Assembly (NCBI GenBank): GCA_002343455.1 | Contig: DDSR01000096.1 | Location: 1-29,199 of the forward strand | From: Deltaproteobacteria bacterium UBA2385 | GTDB taxonomy: Bacteria; Myxococcota_A; UBA796; UBA2385 | Direction of reading: 5' to 3' | Length of the DNA stretch: 29,199 nucleotides | Part shown: positions 22,912 through 29,199 of the stretch, piece by piece | Numbering within the stretch: the first letter of the stretch is position 1 | Layout of the letters: each line of letters begins with the position of its first letter | Position numbers and translations under genes: made by a program | The notes under the pieces: model-generated | Told to the model about the DNA's origin: nothing | Databases searched by the model: none | The model's input: only the letters and a program-made list of their open reading frames with translations

Positions 22912-25900
22912 ATGGATCGCCGCGACTCCCGCGGCGGGTCGGCCCCCTCCGCCGCCTCGCCCGACCCGCACAGCCCTCCCGAGCGCCCGGGGAATCCCCA
23001 TGCGGGCGCCCCCTCCACGGTGCACGCTTTCACCGAGCGGGCAGGTCCTGCCGAGGTGGTTCGGGAGCACGTGGTGGCCCCGCCCACCGTGTCTCTGCCC
23101 AAGGGCGGGGGCTCGGTCCAGGGCATGGGCGAGCAGTTCCAAGCCAACCCGGCCACAGGGTCTGCGGGGCTGTCGATCCCCTTGGGGCTTTCACCGGGAC
23201 GCGACGGGATCACCCCTCAACTGAGCCTGTCCTACGACTCGGGCGGCGGCAACGGTCCCTTCGGCATGGGCTGGCGGCTCTCCGTGCCCGCGGTCAGCCG
23301 CAAGACCTCGCGCGGGATCCCCCGGTACCACGACGGTCGGGGTCGGTGGCCCGACGAGAGCGATACGTTCCAGCTCTCGGACAGCGAAGCATCGGGCGGA
23401 GAAGATCTGGTCCCTGCCATGGACGACCCCATCGTTCGTACGGTCGTCGACGGCAGCGACACCTGGGTTGTGCATCGGTACCGCCCGCGTGTGGAGTCGG
23501 GGTTTGCGCGGATCGAGCGCTTCAGCCTTCAGGGCAGTACCGAGGTCTACTGGCGAACGATCTCCCGATCCAACGTCGTGCGGACCTATGGAAAGGCGGC
23601 CTCGGCGCGTGTGGTCGATCCAAACGACAGCAGTCGGATCTTCGAGTGGCTGCTCGAAGAAGAGCGGGACGAGCGTGGTCACGTCGTGGTCTATGAGTAC
23701 AAAGCCGAGGACCGGGCCGGTGTGGGGACGGGCCTCAGCGAGAAGCATCGGGGCGACAACCCTGTGGCGTGGACCTACCTGAAGCGGGTCCGCTACGGCA
23801 ACAATGCACCCGGCAGCACCACCAGCTTTCGCTTCGTGCTAGTCCTCGACTACGGCGAGCACGACCCGGACGACCCGGGTGTCGACGACGACACCGCCAC
23901 AGGAGCGCCCGACTGGACGCTGCGCCAAGACCCCTTCAGCACCCATCGGGCCCGATTCGAGCGACGCTGCTATCGGCTTTGCCAGCGGGTGCTGATGTTC
24001 CACCACTTCACTGAGCTGGGCACCGACCCGGTCCCGGTGCGGTCGCTGGAGCTGACCTATGACGAGAACCCCCGCGCCACGACCCTGAGCTCGGCGCTGC
24101 ACCGGGGCTGGATGCCCAACGGCTCGGGGGGGTGGACCACCCAGACCCTACCGCCGCTGGAGCTGAGCTACACGTCGGCTGCCATCTCCGAGACCCTGGC
24201 ATTCGTCGATGGTCTCGACGACCTGCCCCAGGGCCTGGATACGTCCCAGGTCCAGTGGGTCGACCTGGACGGCGAAGGCTTGACCGGGCTGCTCGGCCAG
24301 TGGGGCGGGGCCTGGTGGTACCAGCGCAACGAGGGCAATGCCACCCTCGGCCCGCGCGTCCGGCTCTCGCAACGCCCCAACGTCGACCTGGGCGCTTCCG
24401 GCACCCGCCTGATGGACCTGGGCGGAGATGGCAAACTCGATGTGGTCCAGATGCGGGGTCCCCTTCCCGGCTACCTGGAGCGTGACGCAGACCGAAACGA
24501 CTGGAAGGCTCGTCGCCCGCTGCGCGATCTGCCCAACATCGACATCGAAGGGCCCAACGTGCGGAGCATCGACCTGACGGGCGATGGCCTGGCCGATCTG
24601 CTGATCACCGAGGACACGGTCCGGCCGACCGGCGGGGCGATGTGGTGGTACGAGTCGCGAGGCAAGGACGGCTACGCTGAGGGCAAACGCTCCTTCGTCT
24701 CCCGCGACCTGGACCGAGGGCCGCGGGTGTTGTTCTCGGCCGGCAACGAGATCATCTTCCTGGCCGACATGACCGGCGACGGCCTCGCCGACATTGTGCG
24801 GGTGCGACACAACGCGGTCGACTACTGGCCCAACCAGGGCTACGGCTCCTTCGGCGTGCGGGTGCAGATGCAGGGGGCCCCCCTTCTGGACCGCAGGGAG
24901 CGCTTCGACCCGAAGCGGGTGCGGCTGGCAGATATCGATGGCACCGGGCCCACTGACCTGCTCTACATCGGCCCCGACCATGTGCGCATGTGGCGCAGCC
25001 GCTCGGGCAACGGCTTCGACGATGCCATCGAGCTGAGCAAGCTCAAGGGCGTGTCCAGCGCCGACGACGTACAGCTTGCGGACATCAACGGCGATGGCAC
25101 CCAGGCCCTGGTCTGGTCCTCGCCGCTGTTCTCTCGGCGGGACCAACCGCTGAGGTATCTGTCCTTGATGGCCGAGGGACAGCCCTACCTGCTGAAGGCC
25201 GTGAAGAACAACCTCGGTCGGGAAACCCGCCTGTCCTACACGGCGTCGACCGCCTTCTACGTTGCAGATCGCAAGGCGGGAACGCCGTGGGCGACGAGAC
25301 TGCCCTTCCCCGTGCAGTGCTTGAGCAAGGTCGAGGTGCTCGATCATGTCCCTGGCTGGCGCTTCACCAACACCTACACCTACCGGCACGGCTACTTCGA
25401 CGGCCATGAGCGCGAGTTCCGCGGATTCGGGATGGTGGAGCAGCGGGACACGGAGTCCTTTTCGGACTTCGAGGGCGCCAGCAACGGGGACCTGGCTCAC
25501 CACGCCGCTCCGGTCGTGACCAAGACCTGGCTCCACACCGGCGCCTGGCCCGACGGCAGCGCGCTTGAGGATGCCTTCGCCTCCGAGTACGCCGACCTGG
25601 GGTCGGGCGCTCACACCCCCCGCAAGAACGTGCTGCCGGAGGGGCTGCCGCCCTCGCAACGGCGCGATGCCGCGCGCGCCCTGCGCGGCAAGCCCCTGCG
25701 CGTCGAGGTCTATGCCGACGATGGCACCGCGGATGCGAACAAGCCCTACAGCGTCGTAGCGCACACCTACGAGGTCCGTAGCCTCGAAGACCCCAGGAAG
25801 TTTGACCTTCCGGGCATCGGTCCCCGCACCTCGCCCGGCATCACCCAGGTCGTGCCTCGGGAGAGCGTCACGTGGCACACCGAGAGAGATCTGACCGATC

Positions 25901-28900
25901 CTCGGGTGGCCCACTCCTTGGTGCTGGAGGTCGATGCCTACGGCACGGTGCTTCGTCAGGCCGAGGTCGTCTACCCCCGCCGAGGCTCGGGCCACGACGC
26001 CGAGCAGTCCCAAGGCAAGGTCGTGGTCACCGCCCACACCGTCATCGACGACGACACCACCAACGACCGCCTCCATCTGGCCGTGCCATCGACCGAGGAG
26101 ACCTGGGAGCTGACCGGGCCTACCCTGTCGGAGGCCAGTGCCCCCACGGTGGCCAGCCTGAACACCGCCTTCGACGGCGCCTCCGTCATTGCCTTCCACA
26201 CGGCCCCAAGCACGGGCGACCAGAAGCGGCGTCTGTCGCGGCTCGAAGTACGCTACTGGAACAACGACCTGTCCAACACGCTGGCCCTCGGCACGCTGGG
26301 CGACCGGGCCCTGGTCCACAGCAAGCGGCTGCTGGCCTTCAGCGACGGCCTGGTAGCGGACCGCTTTGGCACCAAGGTCACCGGCACCCACCTGACCGCT
26401 GCCGGCTACGAGGAGGAGACCGGCACGGGCATCGCGGGGTGGTACCTGCCCTCGGGGGTCTCCACCCTGGACAGCAGCAACTTCTACCGGCCCAGTGCGG
26501 TTGTCGATCCCTTCGGCGAGACCACCACCCTTACCTACGACAGCCACGACCTCTTCGTGACCGAGGTTGCCGATCCGCTTTCCAACACCGTCGTCGCGGT
26601 GCACGACTACCGGGTGCTTCAGCCCTGGAAGGTCACGGACCCAAACGGCAACCGCGTGGAGGGCGCCTTCGACGCGATGGGCCGGCTTACGGCTCAGGCC
26701 ACCATCGGCAAGGGCACCAGCGAAGGCGACAGCCTCTCGGATCCGACCCAGCGCTGGACCTACGAACCGCAGCGCTGGTACGAGGCCAACGGCCCTGCCC
26801 GGGTCAAACACGAGCACCGCAAGGAGCACGGAGGGACTGCGGACTGGCAGGTGACCTACGCCTACAGCGACGGAAGCGGGCGGGTGGTCCAGCTCAAGGC
26901 CCAGGCGGCGCCGGGTGACGCCCCGGAGATCGTGAGCGGCTCGGTGGTCTGGAGCAGCGCCGACCCACGCTGGGTGGGCTCCGGCCGCACCGTGGTCGAC
27001 AACAAGGGCCGCGTGGTCAAGCAGTACGAGCCCTTCTTCAGCCACACCGAAGCCTTCGAAGACGAGGACGAGCTGGTGCAATGGGGGGTGACCCCGGTCT
27101 ACAGCTACGACCCCATTGGGCGCATGGTGGGCACCGACCTGCCCGACGGCTCCTGGCGCAAGGTCGAACCCGGGGCCTGGGACACGGTCACCTGGGACGA
27201 GTGCGACACGATCGACGCCAGCGACACGACCAACCCCGGGTACGCGCACCGGAACACCCCGACCACCGCCCGGCTCGATGTGCTGGGCCGGCCCTACCAG
27301 GTCGAGCAAAAGCTCGACGGCAGCACGACCCTCACCACGCATGTGGCCCTCGACATTCAAGGCTTCCCCGCCACCCTGACCGACCCGCGCAGCATCGCCA
27401 TCCACATCCAGAAGGGCGACTGTCTTGGCCGAGGGGCCTACGAGGACTCCGCGGATGCGGGCGAGACCTGGACCTTGCTTGATGTGGGGGGCCAGCCCGT
27501 GCGGCAGTGGAAGTCCGGCGACCTGAGCCAGCGCTGGACCTACGACGAGCTTCGCCGCCTGGTGCAGCACCATGCCACCGTCGGCGCGGGCGGCACCGAG
27601 AGGCTCGTTCAGCTCACCATCTATGGGGAGATCCTCGACAGCAGCTACGACGCCGACAACCTCAGGGGCCGGCCGTGGCGGAGCTACGACACGGCCGGGG
27701 TGCAGACGACGGGCAGCTTCGACTTCAAGGGCAACCCGCTCTCTACCGAGCGCCAGGTCCTCCACCACTCGCTGCTGGAGAGCATGGCGGGGGCCAACTG
27801 GTCGAGCCTCGTCCCGCTGCCCATGAGCGGCGGCAACCTCGATGTCACCACGCTTGAGTCCACAGCCAGCAGCGCCCTGTCCTCCGAGACCTTCACCGCC
27901 AGCCAGACCTTCGATGCCCTCGGCCGCATCGTCACCAAGACCTCGCCCGATGGAAGCGTCGTCTCCCACACGTACGACGAAGGCGCCCGCCTGGTGGCCA
28001 TCTCCGGGGACCTGGCCTACGAGTCGGCGACCACCGACTTCGTGACGGACATCGAGTACAACCCTCGTGGCCAGCGCACCCGAGTGGTCTACGGCAACGA
28101 CACGGCGACGACGACGACCTACGACGACAACCGCTTCTGGCCCACTCGGATCCTGACCGAGCGCACCAGCGACTCGCCGGTGACGAAGCTACAAGATCTG
28201 GCCCTGTCCTACGATCCGGTGGGCAATGTCGTCGGCATCACCGACAGCGCGCAGCAGACCGTGTTCTTCGCCAACACCCAGGTCGGCCCCAACCAGGACT
28301 TCACCTACGACGCGCTCTATCGTCTGGTCAGCGCCACGGGCCGCGAGAAGGACGCGCTGCCCCAGCCGGGCCCAGGCAGCCCGACCCTGGGGGGCCTGCC
28401 AGCCGGGGGAGCCGCCAACACGGTGCTCGCCCGCTACACCGAGGAGTACACCTACGACGACGCGGGCAACCTCACCGAGATGAAGCACATCCGCGGCGGG
28501 ACCACGGCCTGGCGCCGGGGCTACGACGTAGACACGGCCAGCAACCGGCTGCTCAAGAGCAGCCTGCCGGGCGACGATCCGGACGACCCGGGCACCTTCA
28601 GCCAGGCCTACACCTGGTCCAGCCGGGGCACCCTGGTCCGCATTCCGCACCTGAAGGCGGGCGTCGACAACCTGCTGCCCGACTTCCGAGACCAGGTCCG
28701 CAAGGCCGAGCTCGACAGCCTGGGCAACGTGGCCTGGTACCTCTACGACGCCGACCGCAAGCGCGTCATGAAGCGAGTCCGCCAGGGACAGAACATCTTC
28801 GACCGCATCTACGTCGGCGAGTGGGAGGTCTGGCGGCACACCACGGGATCGGGCCTGCAACAAGAGCGCGAGACCCTGCACGTCATGGACGGTGACAAGC

Positions 28901-29199
28901 GGCTGTGCATGGTCGAGACCCTGACCTGGACTGGCGGCAGTGCCGTGGGCACGCCTGTCTCGCGGTACCGGTTTCAGCTCGGCAACCACCTCGACAGCGC
29001 GCTGCTTGAGGTCAACGATGCCGGCGAGGTCATCACCTATGAGGAGTACCACCCGTATGGCAGCACGGCGTGGTGGGCCGAGAAGAGTGGGATCCAGGTC
29101 AGCCGGAAGCGGTATCGGTACACGGGGATGGAGCGGGATGAGGAGACGGGGTTGTCGTACCATCACCATCGGTACTACATGCCGTGGCTGGGGAGGTGG
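22912..29199 (+). CDS. Fused TcB-TcC (SpvB / Rhs toxin cocoon), C-terminal payload beyond the window
   Basis: The frame opens at ATG 22912, 9 bases after TcA, and stays open to the last base (2096 codons). Residues 1-55 are Pro/Ser-rich. LPKGGG at 62-67, then GEQFQANPATGSAGLSIPL and SLSYDSGGGNGPFGMGW, is the SpvB/TcB start. FG-GAP-like DxDGxG/DLTGDG repeats (about 447-720) fit the beta-propeller that docks on TcA. AVKNNLGRETRLSYTAST and EREFRGFG (834-840) are TcB signatures. DPFGETTTLTYD and DYRVLQP then DPNGNR (near 1243) end the TcB half. Rhs/YD repeats (YDPIGRM 1400 region; FDALGRIVTKTSPDG from 1667) lead to the Rhs core end YTGMERDEETGLSY then RYYMPWLGRW at 2087-2096. By family knowledge the cocoon encloses a C-terminal toxin that it cuts free after an aspartyl autoprotease region just downstream. 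In Photorhabdus TcB and TcC are separate genes; here they are one. Confidence 0.94.
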   Translation, partial: MDRRDSRGGSAPSAASPDPHSPPERPGNPHAGAPSTVHAFTERAGPAEVVREHVVAPPTVSLPKGGGSVQGMGEQFQANPATGSAGLSIPLGLSPGRDGITPQLSLSYDSGGGNGPFGMGWRLSVPAVSRKTSRGIPRYHDGRGRWPDESDTFQLSDSEASGGEDLVPAMDDPIVRTVVDGSDTWVVHRYRPRVESGFARIERFSLQGSTEVYWRTISRSNVVRTYGKAASARVVDPNDSSRIFEWLLEEERDERGHVVVYEYKAEDRAGVGTGLSEKHRGDNPVAWTYLKRVRYGNNAPGSTTSFRFVLVLDYGEHDPDDPGVDDDTATGAPDWTLRQDPFSTHRARFERRCYRLCQRVLMFHHFTELGTDPVPVRSLELTYDENPRATTLSSALHRGWMPNGSGGWTTQTLPPLELSYTSAAISETLAFVDGLDDLPQGLDTSQVQWVDLDGEGLTGLLGQWGGAWWYQRNEGNATLGPRVRLSQRPNVDLGASGTRLMDLGGDGKLDVVQMRGPLPGYLERDADRNDWKARRPLRDLPNIDIEGPNVRSIDLTGDGLADLLITEDTVRPTGGAMWWYESRGKDGYAEGKRSFVSRDLDRGPRVLFSAGNEIIFLADMTGDGLADIVRVRHNAVDYWPNQGYGSFGVRVQMQGAPLLDRRERFDPKRVRLADIDGTGPTDLLYIGPDHVRMWRSRSGNGFDDAIELSKLKGVSSADDVQLADINGDGTQALVWSSPLFSRRDQPLRYLSLMAEGQPYLLKAVKNNLGRETRLSYTASTAFYVADRKAGTPWATRLPFPVQCLSKVEVLDHVPGWRFTNTYTYRHGYFDGHEREFRGFGMVEQRDTESFSDFEGASNGDLAHHAAPVVTKTWLHTGAWPDGSALEDAFASEYADLGSGAHTPRKNVLPEGLPPSQRRDAARALRGKPLRVEVYADDGTADANKPYSVVAHTYEVRSLEDPRKFDLPGIGPRTSPGITQVVPRESVTWHTERDLTDPRVAHSLVLEVDAYGTVLRQAEVVYPRRGSGHDAEQSQGKVVVTAHTVIDDDTTNDRLHLAVPSTEETWELTGPTLSEASAPTVASLNTAFDGASVIAFHTAPSTGDQKRRLSRLEVRYWNNDLSNTLALGTLGDRALVHSKRLLAFSDGLVADRFGTKVTGTHLTAAGYEEETGTGIAGWYLPSGVSTLDSSNFYRPSAVVDPFGETTTLTYDSHDLFVTEVADPLSNTVVAVHDYRVLQPWKVTDPNGNRVEGAFDAMGRLTAQATIGKGTSEGDSLSDPTQRWTYEPQRWYEANGPARVKHEHRKEHGGTADWQVTYAYSDGSGRVVQLKAQAAPGDAPEIVSGSVVWSSADPRWVGSGRTVVDNKGRVVKQYEPFFSHTEAFEDEDELVQWGVTPVYSYDPIGRMVGTDLPDGSWRKVEPGAWDTVTWDECDTIDASDTTNPGYAHRNTPTTARLDVLGRPYQVEQKLDGSTTLTTHVALDIQGFPATLTDPRSIAIHIQKGDCLGRGAYEDSADAGETWTLLDVGGQPVRQWKSGDLSQRWTYDELRRLVQHHATVGAGGTERLVQLTIYGEILDSSYDADNLRGRPWRSYDTAGVQTTGSFDFKGNPLSTERQVLHHSLLESMAGANWSSLVPLPMSGGNLDVTTLESTASSALSSETFTASQTFDALGRIVTKTSPDGSVVSHTYDEGARLVAISGDLAYESATTDFVTDIEYNPRGQRTRVVYGNDTATTTTYDDNRFWPTRILTERTSDSPVTKLQDLALSYDPVGNVVGITDSAQQTVFFANTQVGPNQDFTYDALYRLVSATGREKDALPQPGPGSPTLGGLPAGGAANTVLARYTEEYTYDDAGNLTEMKHIRGGTTAWRRGYDVDTASNRLLKSSLPGDDPDDPGTFSQAYTWSSRGTLVRIPHLKAGVDNLLPDFRDQVRKAELDSLGNVAWYLYDADRKRVMKRVRQGQNIFDRIYVGEWEVWRHTTGSGLQQERETLHVMDGDKRLCMVETLTWTGGSAVGTPVSRYRFQLGNHLDSALLEVNDAGEVITYEEYHPYGSTAWWAEKSGIQVSRKRYRYTGMERDEETGLSYHHHRYYMPWLGRW
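29113..29199 (+). other. Rhs core C-terminal signature at the window edge
   Basis: Residues 2068-2096 hold YRYTGMERDEETG and RYYMPWLGRW, the conserved end of Rhs/TcC cores. In the family this is followed by an LSPDP/SADP-type segment with the self-cleavage aspartates, then the variable toxin; none of that is in the window. Confidence 0.9.

Noticed and set aside
25872..26918. Plus-strand open frame of 348 codons
   Set aside because: It is a frame-shifted shadow of TcB-TcC; the reading frame of the real gene is continuous across it.
24148..27969. Minus-strand open frame of 1273 codons
   Set aside because: It is antisense to the TcB-TcC gene, which has unmistakable family motifs throughout.
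1..29199. CRISPR arrays, tRNA or rRNA genes, insertion sequences
   Set aside because: No regularly spaced direct repeats with unique spacers, cloverleaf genes, rRNA segments or transposase motifs were seen on reading both strands; this was by eye only.

Overview
This is a high-GC bacterial window, with strong G/C preference at third codon positions, several GTG starts and many 1- to 4-base gene overlaps. It joins two kinds of accessory DNA: a virus-like or mobile-element-like gene cluster (about 1-13400) and a Tc insecticidal-type toxin-complex locus (about 13490 to the right edge). The host cannot be named from sequence alone. A soil or predatory high-GC Gram-negative such as a myxobacterium would fit, but that is inference. 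No tRNA, rRNA, CRISPR array, integrase, transposase, terminase, portal or tail gene was seen.

Left block, minus strand. It starts (reading leftwards) at 10924 with eight closely packed small and medium genes, ending at 4714. They include a glycine-rich hydrophobic protein, a beta-rich protein behind an acidic (DDDLG)n repeat and an Arg-rich linker, two more beta-rich proteins, a transglutaminase-like cysteine-protease-fold protein, an Arg-rich/acidic protein sharing a motif with the repeat protein, a two-TM protein and a helical 476-aa protein. A small two-TM holin-like protein follows as the ninth. After a foreign-looking GNAT gene on the other strand comes a very large fused N6-adenine methyltransferase plus SF2 helicase of the phage P1 DarB type, cut by the left edge. 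I read the set as an unrecognised virion-like or mobile module, possibly a tailless membrane-containing virus; this is a hypothesis.

Middle, plus strand. A 377-base divergent control region (10925-11301) carries ten same-strand GCGGT pentamers and several hairpins. It is followed by a three-gene operon (11302-13400) of unrecognised helical or acidic proteins linked by a GTGA overlap.

Right block, plus strand. A 337-base leader (13401-13737) holds a hairpin, a plausible sigma70-type promoter and a 29-codon leader ORF with a strong ribosome binding site. Then come a 3054-aa TcA-type subunit, with two extra N-terminal beta-sandwich domains and a C-terminal extension, and, 9 bases later, a fused TcB-TcC gene that is open to the right edge. 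By family knowledge TcA is the pentameric receptor-binding translocation channel, and TcB-TcC is the SpvB/Rhs cocoon that carries a hypervariable C-terminal toxin. The window stops exactly at the end of the conserved Rhs core (RYYMPWLGRW), so the toxin payload lies just outside.
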